A stretch of DNA of 64,000 nucleotides, from positions 1,736,001 to 1,800,000 of the forward strand of contig JACKDX010000001.1 of the NCBI GenBank assembly GCA_020633325.1. Direction: 5' to 3'. How positions within the stretch are numbered: the first letter of the stretch is position 1; the number at the start of each line of letters is the position of its first letter. Both the position numbers and the translations under genes were made by a program. The notes under the pieces were generated by a model that was not told the origin of the DNA, searched no databases, and was given only the letters and a program-made list of their open reading frames with translations. Shown piece by piece: positions 1-8,929 of this stretch. Origin of the DNA: Myxococcales bacterium (GTDB lineage Bacteria > Myxococcota_A > Polyangia > Polyangiales > GCA-016699535).

Positions 1-2001
1 CACATATGGCGTGCGGTGGCACTATCCTGTCTCGGGATGGCAGTAGTCGCAGGCGCTCACGTCGCGCTAGACGCAACAAAGGTTTTTGGGCTTTACGCAC
101 CCGTACTCGCTCGTCCGCGCGTGCTCGCCCCGCTGATGAACGAAAATCATCTCGCGGGATTAATGAGTCTCGGTGCTCCTCTCGTCCTTGGATTCGGTAT
201 ATCGCAAAGAAGCGCAGGAGCCCGCACCTTTTGGCTGCTCGGCTATTTGCTCATGGCGCTAATTCTCCTTCTCACCCTATCGAGGGGCGGAATGGTCGCA
301 TTCGCAGGGGGCTCTGGACTCGCGGTCTATCTATGGCTCCGGCATGGACGACTAAGCTCTCGCAGCAAGATAACGCTCGCAGCGTTTAGTATAGCGTTTG
401 CTGGATGCATCGTGTTGGTCGCCTTTTTGTCAGGGGACAGGATTCTACAAGAGTGGCAACCGAGCAACGTCGATAAGATTGCACGCGCCCTAAACGCCAG
501 CGTAATCGCCTTGGACCATCCCTGGCTAGGCGTCGGCCGTGGTGCATTTTCCCAAGCATACAGCCGGTATACCGGTTCCGAAACGCGGATTGATTATCCG
601 GAAAATTTTTTGGTCCAACTGGCTAGCGAATGGGGCCTTCCTTTCGCCCTGGTTTTGTGTCTCGGGTTACTCGTGGCGCTGGTGATCGCTTTTCGCTACA
701 GCCGCTCGCTTCTCCGTATCGGCGCTTTGGTCGCGGTAGCAGCGGTAGTTTCGCATAATCTTCTAGATTTTGGTTTAGAAACACTCGGGGTCTCAATCCC
801 ATTCGTGGCATTGCTGGGCGGCGTTTTGACACCGCGCCCCGGCCGATCGCCTGCCACTTCGCGAGTGCATCTGGGTTTAGCATTGAAAATCACTACACTG
901 ATGGCGATCGCAGGCGCTGTATCCGCGAGCTCATGGGCAACAGATTGGGATCGACGGAACCTAGAACGCGCACTCTACTACCTACGCGGAGAGCGCTCGG
1001 GTATTACTTTTACAAAAGTGCTTCAGAAGGCCATGTTGCTTTACCCGTCAGAGCCCAGTTTTGCGCTTCTGGCGAGCCACCAGGCTCTCGATAACCACCG
1101 ATCCGATACACCCAAGTGGATTAATTACACGATGTTACTGGCGCCGGGATGGGCCGATCCGCACTTGCTGGCCGCCCGGTGGCTTTATTCGGAAGGTCAC
1201 CCAGACCAAGCGCTACTAGAAGTGCGCGAGGCCGCCGTGCGCTCGTTACCCGCAGCGTACCCACTTGCATGTCAAATCGCCCGAGTTTCTCAGAATCCGC
1301 AATGGATATGGCGCGCGGCTCCGCTATCGATGCCGAAACGCCTGATGTTCCTAGACAGCATGGCGTCCTGTCTAAACCCGCAGGCTCAGGACAAAATTGA
1401 CACGGTGATCCTAAGAAAGTTCCCGCATCACGTGCCGGCATTGGTGCGAAAAGGAGTATACCTGCTGCGTGCCCCACATCCACAACCTACTGCTGCGCTA
1501 GCTCTTCTGCAGACGGCCATTCGAGAGGCCCCCAGCGATGTTCCCGCTTACGAAGCGATTGCGACGTGCTGGATTGCCTTAGGCAACCCCTCCAAGGCTA
1601 TTGCGTTCACCGAAAAAGCAGAACGTATGGCGGAAGACCCCCGCGTCTTGCTTCGCATCCGAGCGGAAGCGCAAGCTCAACTGCACGACTACCCGGCCAT
1701 GCGCGACACTTTGAACCGCTTGCGAAGTCTTCACCCCGATGACGCCGAATATCTTGCAGATGCATGGTTCTTCGCCGGGGAACTCGAGCGACGAGAAAAT
1801 AATTTCGGCCATGCGATCAAAGCATACCAGCACTCTTATCGGCTTTCGCCGAAGGACAGTGTTTTGGCGGCAATTGCATACACCGCTGAGCAACAGGGCA
1901 ACCTGGAAAAGGCGCTGCGGATATACGGGCAATTGGCATCCAAGAATCCGAGGTATCGCCGCGATCAAGACCGGCTCCAATTGCGTTTAGATCGGCAATG
2001 A
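1..2001 (+). CDS. O-antigen ligase/Wzy-type membrane protein with C-terminal TPRs, truncated at window start
   Basis: The frame is open from base 1 without a stop, so the GTG at 16 is probably internal and the true start lies upstream. About 666 residues are visible. The N-terminal ~290 residues are a chain of hydrophobic segments. The stretches HPWLGVGRGAF (about residue 173) and ENFLVQLASEWG (about residue 200) match the periplasmic-loop signature of the Wzy_C/O-antigen ligase family. The remaining half is soluble and carries TPR-like helical pairs, clearest from about residue 470 to the end. The family polymerises or ligates lipid-linked polysaccharide at the inner membrane, and a fused TPR tail is common in large members. 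The wzc- and wza-like genes directly downstream, starting 38 bp after its stop, support a role in exopolysaccharide assembly. Polymerase versus ligase cannot be decided from this fragment. Confidence 0.8.
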   Translation, partial: HIWRAVALSCLGMAVVAGAHVALDATKVFGLYAPVLARPRVLAPLMNENHLAGLMSLGAPLVLGFGISQRSAGARTFWLLGYLLMALILLLTLSRGGMVAFAGGSGLAVYLWLRHGRLSSRSKITLAAFSIAFAGCIVLVAFLSGDRILQEWQPSNVDKIARALNASVIALDHPWLGVGRGAFSQAYSRYTGSETRIDYPENFLVQLASEWGLPFALVLCLGLLVALVIAFRYSRSLLRIGALVAVAAVVSHNLLDFGLETLGVSIPFVALLGGVLTPRPGRSPATSRVHLGLALKITTLMAIAGAVSASSWATDWDRRNLERALYYLRGERSGITFTKVLQKAMLLYPSEPSFALLASHQALDNHRSDTPKWINYTMLLAPGWADPHLLAARWLYSEGHPDQALLEVREAAVRSLPAAYPLACQIARVSQNPQWIWRAAPLSMPKRLMFLDSMASCLNPQAQDKIDTVILRKFPHHVPALVRKGVYLLRAPHPQPTAALALLQTAIREAPSDVPAYEAIATCWIALGNPSKAIAFTEKAERMAEDPRVLLRIRAEAQAQLHDYPAMRDTLNRLRSLHPDDAEYLADAWFFAGELERRENNFGHAIKAYQHSYRLSPKDSVLAAIAYTAEQQGNLEKALRIYGQLASKNPRYRRDQDRLQLRLDRQ

Positions 2002-2039
2002 TCTAGAACCACGACTCCCTTTAGGCCGCACACAGGGAA

Positions 2040-4259
2040 ATGCTGGTGTCTCCTTCTGAACCAAACTCAAGCGCACAACACGTAGAGGCTCCACTATTCA
2101 GGTTGGCTGAGACCTTGTGGGAACGTAAGTGGATTGTGCTGGGCGTGGCAATGGTCGTGTTTTTGGCGGCTGTCATATGGACGTTGCAACAGGCCAAGGT
2201 CTACGAAGGGGTGTGCGTCCTTGAGTACGACCCCTCGCCGCCACGGCCACTTGGAAGCGAGATCGAGGAGGTTTCGAACTCTGCCATTAATTTTTGGCAA
2301 ACACAGGAATGGTACGAGACACAGAATCGCATCATAGAGAGCCGTGCCGTTGCAGAAAAAGTTGTGAAAGAGTTCGGGCTGCATCACGACGCAACTTTCA
2401 ACCGCGTTCCGGAAGGCAAGCGAAAACGCTGGAGGGGGACTTCCGTCGATAGGGCTGCCGAATTGCTTCAGGATCGGCTAAAGGTCCAGCAGGTTAGAGA
2501 CACGCGCCTGGTCGAGGTTAGAGTTAAAGATCGGAACCCTAAACGGGCCGCGCTCTTAGCTAACGCGATTGCTGACGCCTACACTGAAAAATCTCTAGAA
2601 GATCGGCTAGGCTCCACGGTGAGCGCGTTGGACTGGTTAAGCGAGCAACTCGACGCACAGAAAAAAGAGCTTCAGGCGGCAGAGAACTCTTTGCATGAGT
2701 TTAAGCGCAGCCACGACGTGCTGTCGCTCTCGCTCGAGGATCGCCAGAACATCATTGCTCAAGATTTGGAGCGCTACAGCAAATCGCTCACAGAAACGCG
2801 CACCAAGCGCATTGAACTCGCTGCAAGGCTCACGCAACTAAAGGCTGCCTATAACGAAGATCCGCTGAAAGTCGACCTCGCCGCCTTCACCGAGCATCCG
2901 ATCATCTCGGAGTTACGCAACACCTACCGAAAGAAAATGGGCGAACTCCAGGCGTTATCCGTCAAGTACGGTCAATCCCACCCCGAAATACGCGCCCTCG
3001 AAGAGGAGATTCAAAGCATTCGCGCGCAAATGGAACGGGAAATCGAAGGCCTCATCAGAAGCGCGTCATCAGAACTCAAGGAAGTACAACAGACGGAGGT
3101 TGGACTGCGTAATGCCGCACAAGAAACTCACGAGGCGGGGTTAAAGCTCAACAAACAAGAGATTCAATATAACGCGCTCAAGCGGCAAGAGGAAAACCAG
3201 AGCAAGCTTTACAACATACTCCTCGAACGGACGACGCAAACTGACCTGACGCGCATGCTTCACGTCTCCAACGTGCGCGTCATCGATCGTGCCCTACCAC
3301 CAGACGAGCCCGTAGAACCGCGCTTGCTACTAAATATACTGATCGGACTCCTCGCGGGCTTGTTGCTGGGAGTGGGAATAACCGTGCTGCTTGTCCAGCT
3401 CGACCGCACGATTCGCACCACCGAAGATCTCGAGGCCCTGGGCCTCACTGTCTTGGGCATTGTGCCGGAGATTTTGCAGCCATCGCGTCGCTTGCGTCTT
3501 ATTAGAGGCACACCTAAACTTGAGTCGCCTGATGTGGGCCATAACCGCGATATCATCGTCCATGCTCATCCGATGTCCGTGGCTGCGGAATGCTGCCGGA
3601 CCATTCGCACCAATCTCACATTTACCGCTGCCAACAAGCCATTCCGCGCTATTGCAGTCACCAGCGCCGGGCCTCTTGAGGGCAAAACGACCGTCGCAAT
3701 CAATCTTGCCATCACCATGGCACAGACCGGCAAACGCGTGCTTTTGGTAGACACCGACCTTCGGCGGCCCCGCATTCACAAGGCTTTTCAGATGAGCTCA
3801 GCTGTAGGCGTCACCTCTGTTCTGGTGGCAGAACGCCCGCTGCAAGAAGCCGTCCAAGCAACTGAAATTCCTAATCTTTTTGTATTACCCTCGGGTCCCA
3901 TCCCTCCTAATCCGTCAGAGCTTCTCAGCAGCAGTGCCTTCCGAGACTTTGTTGCCGATACGTCAAGCGCGTACGATCGCGTTATTTTCGACAGCCCACC
4001 GCTTGGTGCGGTGACCGATGGCGCGGTCATTGCGCCACAGATCGATAGCACCATTATTGTGGTGCGGGCAAACAAAACGACCCGGGACGCTGCGCGTTCC
4101 GCAGTACGCCGCTTAAGGGATGTTGAAGCCCACGTTGTGGGTGGTGTACTTAACGCGGTGGATCTTAGCAGCAAGCGCTACGGCTACGGCGGATATTACT
4201 ACAACTATGAATATCGGGCCTCGGAAGCAATCAACCACAAGACATCAAGCGCAGCGTAG
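2040..4259 (+). CDS. Wzc-like polysaccharide co-polymerase / BY-type tyrosine autokinase
   Basis: This 739-residue inner-membrane protein would control chain length and export of a surface polysaccharide. A Wzz-type N-terminal domain has a first membrane segment near residues 31-51. A long periplasmic coiled-coil region follows (about 190-410), then a second membrane segment near 427-452. The cytoplasmic part is a BY-kinase: Walker A (GPLEGKTT) near 542-550, Walker A' (LLVDTDLRRPR) near 565-577 and Walker B (VIFDSPP) near 646-653. The C-terminus has a tyrosine cluster (YGYGGYYYNYEY), the usual autophosphorylation tail. It starts at an ATG preceded by AGGGA. Kinase and membrane parts are fused in one chain, as in proteobacterial Wzc. 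Its neighbours are the Wzy-type gene before and the Wza-type gene 7 bp after. Confidence 0.92.
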   Translation: MLVSPSEPNSSAQHVEAPLFRLAETLWERKWIVLGVAMVVFLAAVIWTLQQAKVYEGVCVLEYDPSPPRPLGSEIEEVSNSAINFWQTQEWYETQNRIIESRAVAEKVVKEFGLHHDATFNRVPEGKRKRWRGTSVDRAAELLQDRLKVQQVRDTRLVEVRVKDRNPKRAALLANAIADAYTEKSLEDRLGSTVSALDWLSEQLDAQKKELQAAENSLHEFKRSHDVLSLSLEDRQNIIAQDLERYSKSLTETRTKRIELAARLTQLKAAYNEDPLKVDLAAFTEHPIISELRNTYRKKMGELQALSVKYGQSHPEIRALEEEIQSIRAQMEREIEGLIRSASSELKEVQQTEVGLRNAAQETHEAGLKLNKQEIQYNALKRQEENQSKLYNILLERTTQTDLTRMLHVSNVRVIDRALPPDEPVEPRLLLNILIGLLAGLLLGVGITVLLVQLDRTIRTTEDLEALGLTVLGIVPEILQPSRRLRLIRGTPKLESPDVGHNRDIIVHAHPMSVAAECCRTIRTNLTFTAANKPFRAIAVTSAGPLEGKTTVAINLAITMAQTGKRVLLVDTDLRRPRIHKAFQMSSAVGVTSVLVAERPLQEAVQATEIPNLFVLPSGPIPPNPSELLSSSAFRDFVADTSSAYDRVIFDSPPLGAVTDGAVIAPQIDSTIIVVRANKTTRDAARSAVRRLRDVEAHVVGGVLNAVDLSSKRYGYGGYYYNYEYRASEAINHKTSSAA

Positions 4260-4266
4260 CACACAC

Positions 4267-4872
4267 ATGAGTTTCCCCCGATTATGCGTTGTGCTCCTAG
4301 GGTTGGCTTGGGTGACTGTCACGGCCTGCGGCTCTTCATCGAGGGTGCCCCCTGCCGAACACGCATCGGTGGGTTCCGAGGATGCGCTGCTGAGCCCCGG
4401 GGACATCTTCGAAGTGCGGGTGTATGGCGAAAAGGAACTCTCGGGGGAATACCGCGTGGGCCCGGATGGGAATATCGAGTATCCTTTCATTGGGAGCGTC
4501 GCGGTGGGCGGGATGCCGCCCGGTGCCGTCTCGCAGCGGATCGCCACGTTGCTGCGCGAGGGAGATTACCTCAAAACGCCCCAAGTGATGGTGTTCGTGA
4601 AGGAATATGCATCGAAGCGCATCAGCGTGACCGGAGCGGTGGGCAAAGATGGCACTTTTCCCATGGAGTCGGGACTGACCGTGGTTCAGGCCATTAGCCT
4701 CGCAGGAGGTTTTACGCCGTTGGCAAGCCAAAACAGCGTCGTGGTCACCCGACGCGTCGGCGGGCAACTCAAACGCTACCGCGTGCGCGCCGAAGATATC
4801 TCAGAAGGCCGCGCCGAGGACTTCGTTTTGCAAGCCGGCGATATCATCTACGTCCCCGAGCGTCTGTTCTAG
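4267..4872 (+). CDS. Polysaccharide export lipoprotein, Wza/Poly_export-SLBB family
   Basis: This 201-residue outer-membrane lipoprotein would form, or help form, the polymer export channel. The chosen ATG gives a short signal peptide ending in a lipobox (VTVTAC), so Cys21 would be lipidated. An upstream in-frame start at 4120 lies inside the wzc-like gene and would bury the signal. The Poly_export domain follows (LSPGDIFEVRVYGEKELS, then a GPDGNIEYPFIG stretch), and then one SLBB domain (ISVTGAVGKDGTFPM through the DIIYVPERLF end). E. coli Wza is about 380 residues with several SLBB-type domains. This shorter form with one SLBB resembles the compact exporters of deltaproteobacteria. It lies 7 bp behind the wzc-like gene and is presumably in one operon with it. 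Confidence 0.9.
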   Translation: MSFPRLCVVLLGLAWVTVTACGSSSRVPPAEHASVGSEDALLSPGDIFEVRVYGEKELSGEYRVGPDGNIEYPFIGSVAVGGMPPGAVSQRIATLLREGDYLKTPQVMVFVKEYASKRISVTGAVGKDGTFPMESGLTVVQAISLAGGFTPLASQNSVVVTRRVGGQLKRYRVRAEDISEGRAEDFVLQAGDIIYVPERLF

Positions 4873-4912
4873 GGCGTGTGGACAATTGCTTCCCCCCGCT
4901 GATAACGCACCA

Positions 4913-5011
4913 ATGACGCTGCTGGTCCGCTGCCTTCCTTGGTTGTTTGCAGGTGTCTTAGGCGTGATGGGATGCCATGATTCCACATCGAGCCAAGGTC
5001 CCTTGGCGTAG
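4913..5011 (+). CDS. Possible 32-residue lipoprotein-like peptide
   Basis: An ATG frame encodes a peptide with an Arg near the N-terminus, a hydrophobic core (LPWLFAGVLGVM) and a Cys after a lipobox-like VMGC, followed by a short polar tail (HDSTSSQGPLA). It begins 40 bp after the export lipoprotein gene on the same strand. No clear ribosome-binding site is visible. It could be a very small lipoprotein, such as an entericidin-like peptide, or the decayed start of a longer lipoprotein gene. The rest of the gap up to 5186 holds no supported gene. Confidence 0.3.
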   Translation: MTLLVRCLPWLFAGVLGVMGCHDSTSSQGPLA

Positions 5012-5186
5012 CGATCGGTTTTCAGGTCTAGTTTCGTAACGAAGGCCGCAGCAGACTAAAAAACGTCTCTTCGTTCCGGCAGCTAGTTGTAGGATAGTCT
5101 GATACTTTTGATGGTCGGTCCATTCGTTGAAGTAACCGTTGACCTCTAGAAATAATTGGTACAGCCGTCCGGCACACGCGGAACTG

Positions 5187-5384
5187 TCAAACGAGGTCGA
5201 AGTCTTTGCAAAACACAATCAAGCCTTCGGGATGCGCATAATAAGCGTCTCGATGCTCGTGCACCGGGTAGCCATGGGCGCAGCGCTCGTTGACAGCGTC
5301 AAACAGCGTGCATTCCTCGCAGGTGAACCTGAGCGAAAATTGGCGCCTTTGAGACTCAAAAAGCGGTGTTTTGGCTAGTTTCAC
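5187..5384 (-). CDS. Small Cys-rich (putative zinc-binding) protein coupled to rpiB
   Basis: This 65-residue protein has a CEEC pair near residue 22, a third Cys in ERCAHGYP and a fourth in VFCKDF near the end, with nearby histidines. That is the layout of a small structural metal site. The GTG start overlaps the rpiB stop by 4 bp (GTGA), which indicates translational coupling and that the frame is real. From memory, similarly spaced Cys proteins occur as short hypothetical genes in myxobacteria, but I cannot name a family. There is no signal peptide or membrane segment, so it is probably cytoplasmic. The function is unknown. Confidence 0.7.
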   Translation of the reverse strand: MKLAKTPLFESQRRQFSLRFTCEECTLFDAVNERCAHGYPVHEHRDAYYAHPEGLIVFCKDFDLV

Positions 5385-5824
5385 GGCTGTTTATTGTCTA
5401 TTTTGGCAACCCTGGTTGCATGCCGGCCGCCATCGAAACGGCCCTCCAAGAACGCGGCCAAAATAGCCTGCGCAAGCCCCTGTCCGACAATGCGCGCCCC
5501 CAAGCACAGCACATTGGCGTTATTGTGCATGCGGGCCATCGTCGCCATGTACGGGTCGGTGCATAATGCCGCTCGCACGCCGTGGTGGCGATTCGCTGCC
5601 ATGCTCATACCTATCCCGGTGCCGCAGATCAACACGCCAAGACTGTTTTCGGCATCTTGGAGGAGACGTACGCTGAGCGCGTGGGCGTAATCGGGATAAT
5701 CCACCGGTTGCGCATTGGGAGGACCGAGATCCTCGACTTGATATGCATGTTGACTTCCAATCTCCTGTAGCAGCGCTTCCTTCAAAGGGTAACCTGCGTG
5801 ATCGGATGCAACCAGTAATTTCAT
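5381..5824 (-). CDS. rpiB: Ribose-5-phosphate isomerase B
   Basis: A 147-residue RpiB/LacAB-family enzyme that interconverts ribose 5-phosphate and ribulose 5-phosphate in the pentose phosphate pathway. The family start is present (LLVASDHAGYPLKEAL), as is the active-site stretch LICGTGIGMSMAANR with the catalytic Cys, and the later RMHNNANVLCLGAR motif. The length is typical. It follows fabF with a gap of 6 bp and overlaps the small Cys-rich gene by 4 bp, so it belongs to the fab transcript. Placement beside fabF is seen in several deltaproteobacteria and says little about function. Confidence 0.95.
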   Translation of the reverse strand: MKLLVASDHAGYPLKEALLQEIGSQHAYQVEDLGPPNAQPVDYPDYAHALSVRLLQDAENSLGVLICGTGIGMSMAANRHHGVRAALCTDPYMATMARMHNNANVLCLGARIVGQGLAQAILAAFLEGRFDGGRHATRVAKIDNKQP

Positions 5825-5830
5825 AGAGAA

Positions 5831-7075
5831 CTAGGAGTAACGCTTGAGCACAAGCGATGCATTGGTGCCCCCAAACCCAAACGAGTTCGAGACCGCGACA
5901 TCGATCGAACGCTCGCGTGCTTCATGGGGTACCAAATCCAATCCCCCGCATTCCGGGTCCACGTCGTCGAGATTGATCGTGGGGGGCACGATGCCGCGCG
6001 CGATGCTGAGCGCGCATACCGCAGCCTCGAGCCCACCGGCGGCGCCGAGCAAATGTCCAGTCATGGACTTCGTGCTTGAGACCCAAAGGCCATTCTTTGC
6101 GTGTGCGCCAAAGACATGACGAATGGCTTTGACCTCGTTGATGTCCCCGTATTGCGTCGAAGTGCCGTGGGCATTGATGTAGGCCACCTGATCGGGGTTG
6201 AGACTGGCATCATTGAGCGCCCCCACCATGGCTCGCTGTGCCCCCTCCCCCTCTGGCGCCGGCTGGGTCATGTGATGCGCATCGGCCGAGGCACCGTAGC
6301 CTACGACCTCTGCGAGGATCGTGGCCCCGCGCCGTTTGGCCATCTCAAGCTCTTCCAAAACGAGGATGCCTGCGCCCTCGGCGATGACAAACCCATCCCG
6401 GGCTTTATCGAACGGGCGGCTCGCTTTTTCTGGAGCGTCATTTCTCGTGGAAAGCGCCTTCATGGCGGTAAAGCCTGCCACACCGAGCGCGGTAACGCTC
6501 GCCTCTGCGCCCCCGGTAACCGCCGCGTCCATGTCGCCGCGTTGGATCCAGCGAAACGCTTCCCCGATGGCGTGCGCACCCGAGGAACACGCACTCGTGG
6601 TGGTGTAACTGGGGCCCTTAAACCCAAAGCGCATCGAGACCTGGCCCGGCGCCAGGTTAGAAATCGTCGCGGGTATGAAGTACGGCGAGACTTTCTTTGG
6701 ACCCTTCGCCAGGAGCGTTTGGGTCTGGGCCTCGATGAGTTCCATCCCGCACATCCCCACGCCGATGATGGTACCAACCCGCTCTTTTTCGGCGTCAGTG
6801 GGCTCGAATGCGGCGTTTTTGAGCGCCATACCGCTTGCGGCGACTGCCATATGGATGAATCGGGCCCCCTCCCTTAACCTCCGACGTTCGATCCATTGTT
6901 CGGGATCGAAGTCGAGGCATTCGCCGCCAATCTTTGAGGGATGCTCGGAAGCATCGAAGCGCTCAAGCAGGCGGATCCCACTCTGCGCCCCGATCAAGGC
7001 CTCCCACGTGCGCTCCATGGTGGGGCCACACGGGGAAACGGCCCCGATGCCTGTAATGACAACCCGTCGTTTCAC
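5831..7075 (-). CDS. fabF: 3-oxoacyl-ACP synthase II
   Basis: This enzyme condenses malonyl-ACP with acyl-ACP in the fatty-acid elongation cycle. The family pattern is clear: RRVVITGIGAVSPCG at the start, the nucleophile stretch TTTSACSSGAHAIGEA near residue 165, the first histidine in NAHGTSTQYGD near 304 and the second in KSMTGHLLGAAGG near 341. The C-terminal SNSFGFGGTNASLVLKR is also present. I chose the GTG at 7075 (414 residues) because it gives the standard family N-terminus. The longer frame from 7135 would run into acpP. It lies 37 bp behind acpP and 6 bp before rpiB. Confidence 0.95.
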   Translation of the reverse strand: MKRRVVITGIGAVSPCGPTMERTWEALIGAQSGIRLLERFDASEHPSKIGGECLDFDPEQWIERRRLREGARFIHMAVAASGMALKNAAFEPTDAEKERVGTIIGVGMCGMELIEAQTQTLLAKGPKKVSPYFIPATISNLAPGQVSMRFGFKGPSYTTTSACSSGAHAIGEAFRWIQRGDMDAAVTGGAEASVTALGVAGFTAMKALSTRNDAPEKASRPFDKARDGFVIAEGAGILVLEELEMAKRRGATILAEVVGYGASADAHHMTQPAPEGEGAQRAMVGALNDASLNPDQVAYINAHGTSTQYGDINEVKAIRHVFGAHAKNGLWVSSTKSMTGHLLGAAGGLEAAVCALSIARGIVPPTINLDDVDPECGGLDLVPHEARERSIDVAVSNSFGFGGTNASLVLKRYS

Positions 7076-7112
7076 ATTTGCCTGCACTTGCGCCGCACTC
7101 AAGCCCCAAGCG

Positions 7113-7352
7113 TTACTTCTTGGCGTGCTCCTCAATATAACTCACCGCGTCACCCACCGTACGAATCTTTTCCGTGTCCTCATCGGGGATGTCGATCTCA
7201 AACTGCTCTTCAAACGCCAATACAAGTTCCACGATTGCTAGTGAATCAGCGCCCAAATCGTCAATGAATGACGCGTCATCCTTGATTTGCGCACCATCCA
7301 CATCGAGCTGTTGAGAGATGATCTCTTTGACTTTAGTTGCGATATTGCTCAT
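7113..7352 (-). CDS. acpP: Acyl carrier protein
   Basis: A 79-residue acidic carrier protein that holds growing acyl chains on phosphopantetheine. The modification site DDLGADSLAIVEL is present, with the serine near residue 38. The helix III region (EDTEKIRTVGDAV) and the C-terminal YIEEHAKK are normal for the family. A strong ribosome-binding site (GGAGGAAA) precedes the ATG, as expected for a very abundant protein. It lies between fabG and fabF. Confidence 0.97.
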   Translation of the reverse strand: MSNIATKVKEIISQQLDVDGAQIKDDASFIDDLGADSLAIVELVLAFEEQFEIDIPDEDTEKIRTVGDAVSYIEEHAKK

Positions 7353-7381
7353 TTAGTTTCCTCCACACACACACCTGTCGT

Positions 7382-8128
7382 CTACACGTACATTCCACCG
7401 TTGACCCTAAGCACCTGACCCGTCACATAACTGGCTTCACTGCTTGCCAAAAATACCACCGAGGCCGCCACTTCGCTGGGCGTTCCTACTCTACCAAGAG
7501 GGGTTTGCGCAACTACCGCCGCTTGAACGGTCTCGGACACATTTGTGGTCATATCGGTATCAATGAAGCCGGGGGCGACCGCATTGACGGTGACGCCGCG
7601 CGATGCGTACTCCCTCGCGAGCGTTTTAGTCAACCCAATAAGTGCGGCCTTTGATGCGGAGTATACTGCCTGGCCGGGATTACCTGCTTCGGCCACCACG
7701 CTTGAAAGGTTGATGATCCGCCCGTACTTGGCGCGCATCATCCCGCGAATTGCGGCTTTGGCACAAAACAATGCCCCAGACACATTGGTGCGCCACGTGG
7801 CCTCCATCTCTGCGTTGTTGACCCGCAGCAGTAAATTGTCCTGGGCAATCCCCGCGTTATTGACCAATATGTCCAGGCGCTTGTGCGTATCAAAAAGCGC
7901 GCCCATATTTCGTTCGATTGCCTCGGGATCGGCCACGTCAAACTGGATCATCTCGGCGCGACCTTTCGCGTCGCGGATAGACTGAACGGTTTCACGCGCG
8001 CTCGCTTCGCTACGATTGTAGTTCACGACCACGTGCGCACCCTGGCGCGCCAACGCCTGGGCAATCGCCTTGCCGATGCCGCGCGAGGCACCTGTCACCA
8101 ATGCGACCCGATCCGTCAAATCAAACAT
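7382..8128 (-). CDS. fabG: 3-oxoacyl-ACP reductase
   Basis: A 248-residue classical SDR that reduces 3-oxoacyl-ACP with NADPH. The cofactor motif is VTGASRGIGKA (residues 12-22), followed by NNAGIAQDN. The catalytic serine lies in INLSSVVAEAG and the tyrosine/lysine pair in YSASKAA. The C-terminal VTGQVLRVNGGMYV is typical of FabG. It starts 18 bp after rpmF and is followed by acpP after 29 bp. Its place inside the fab cluster separates it from the two other SDR genes in the window, which stand alone. Confidence 0.95.
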   Translation of the reverse strand: MFDLTDRVALVTGASRGIGKAIAQALARQGAHVVVNYNRSEASARETVQSIRDAKGRAEMIQFDVADPEAIERNMGALFDTHKRLDILVNNAGIAQDNLLLRVNNAEMEATWRTNVSGALFCAKAAIRGMMRAKYGRIINLSSVVAEAGNPGQAVYSASKAALIGLTKTLAREYASRGVTVNAVAPGFIDTDMTTNVSETVQAAVVAQTPLGRVGTPSEVAASVVFLASSEASYVTGQVLRVNGGMYV

Positions 8129-8146
8129 GAAAAACAGTCTTTATTT

Positions 8147-8338
8147 CTAGGTGCCATCCACAGCGACGGACACGACTTCCCGGCCTCGATATTGGCCACA
8201 GGAAGGACATGCTCGGTGCGGGATGCTGGTCTCGCCACATGCGGGACACACGCTCATCGCCGGCGCCGTGATGCGCTGGTGGTTGGCCCGCCGCATATCG
8301 CGTCTTGAGCGGGAAGTTCTACGTTTGGGGACTGCCAC
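8147..8338 (-). CDS. rpmF: 50S ribosomal protein L32
   Basis: A 63-residue L32 protein starting MAVPKRRTSRSRRDMRR, the family N-terminus. Two Cys pairs (CPAC and CPSC) form the zinc ribbon of the Cys4 type. It lies 13 bp behind the yceD gene, the standard bacterial pairing, and leads into the fatty-acid genes. Confidence 0.95.
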   Translation of the reverse strand: MAVPKRRTSRSRRDMRRANHQRITAPAMSVCPACGETSIPHRACPSCGQYRGREVVSVAVDGT

Positions 8339-8351
8339 GGTTTGACTCCTT

Positions 8352-8918
8352 CTACGGCTTAGCCTTGTCTCTGAATTTCAGCAAAGGCGCAAGCCTTGGA
8401 TCGATTTTCCCCGGAGAAACGGGGACCTCTTCGGACGCTATCCGGGACCGGACGGCCGGGGGCAACGGAATTCCTGAGCAATCCTCACGACATAGCGGCT
8501 GCATGGGTGCTTCGAGGACAAGCTGGTCCCGAACCATGTCGTCCAGAATAATGCGTTCACCGGTGTAATAGTCGCGCTCGAGATCCTCAGGCGTAAGCTC
8601 CACCACCTCCCCAGGCTTCGTGACGCCTGCGGCGCCCCGTGGGCCTAGCAAGGCGCCAAGCCTGCCTTGTACCTCGAAATGGGCATCTTCGAGACATCGG
8701 AAGCACTCCCCGATTAGGGCCGCGCGCATCTCGCCCTCCACCAAAATATCCGTGCCGTTGCGTTGCGCGTTCACTTCGAGCGCTCCCGGGCGTCCGCCCG
8801 GATCAGGCCGCAGCCCGTGGGCCGACAGGGCATGGGTCAGCCAGGAGGACGGGATCGTCCATGCGTACGCCTTGGGCGCGGTCTCAAGGTCTGGGAGATG
8901 CAACACAAATTCTGCCAT
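8352..8918 (-). CDS. yceD: YceD family (DUF177) protein
   Basis: This 188-residue protein belongs to the family linked to 23S rRNA processing and L32 levels in plants and bacteria. The family core is visible as ECFRCLEDAHFEVQG in the middle and RDQLVLEAPMQPLCREDCSG near residues 145-165. It carries the conserved Cys pair in CFRC and a C-x3-C in the distal block. I chose the ATG at 8918 (MAEFVLHLPDLE). A longer frame to 8990 exists but has no family support. It is the first gene of the yceD-rpmF-fab run. Confidence 0.85.
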   Translation of the reverse strand: MAEFVLHLPDLETAPKAYAWTIPSSWLTHALSAHGLRPDPGGRPGALEVNAQRNGTDILVEGEMRAALIGECFRCLEDAHFEVQGRLGALLGPRGAAGVTKPGEVVELTPEDLERDYYTGERIILDDMVRDQLVLEAPMQPLCREDCSGIPLPPAVRSRIASEEVPVSPGKIDPRLAPLLKFRDKAKP

Positions 8919-8929
8919 TTCGTAGGCGC

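Noticed and set aside
4958..5218. 86-residue minus-strand frame between the exopolysaccharide and rpiB regions
   Set aside because: It overlaps the coupled Cys-rich gene and has no recognisable start signal or family pattern.
6101..6877. 258-residue frame on the plus strand
   Set aside because: It lies fully inside fabF on the opposite strand; the fabF family motifs explain the sequence, and the plus-strand product has no recognisable pattern.
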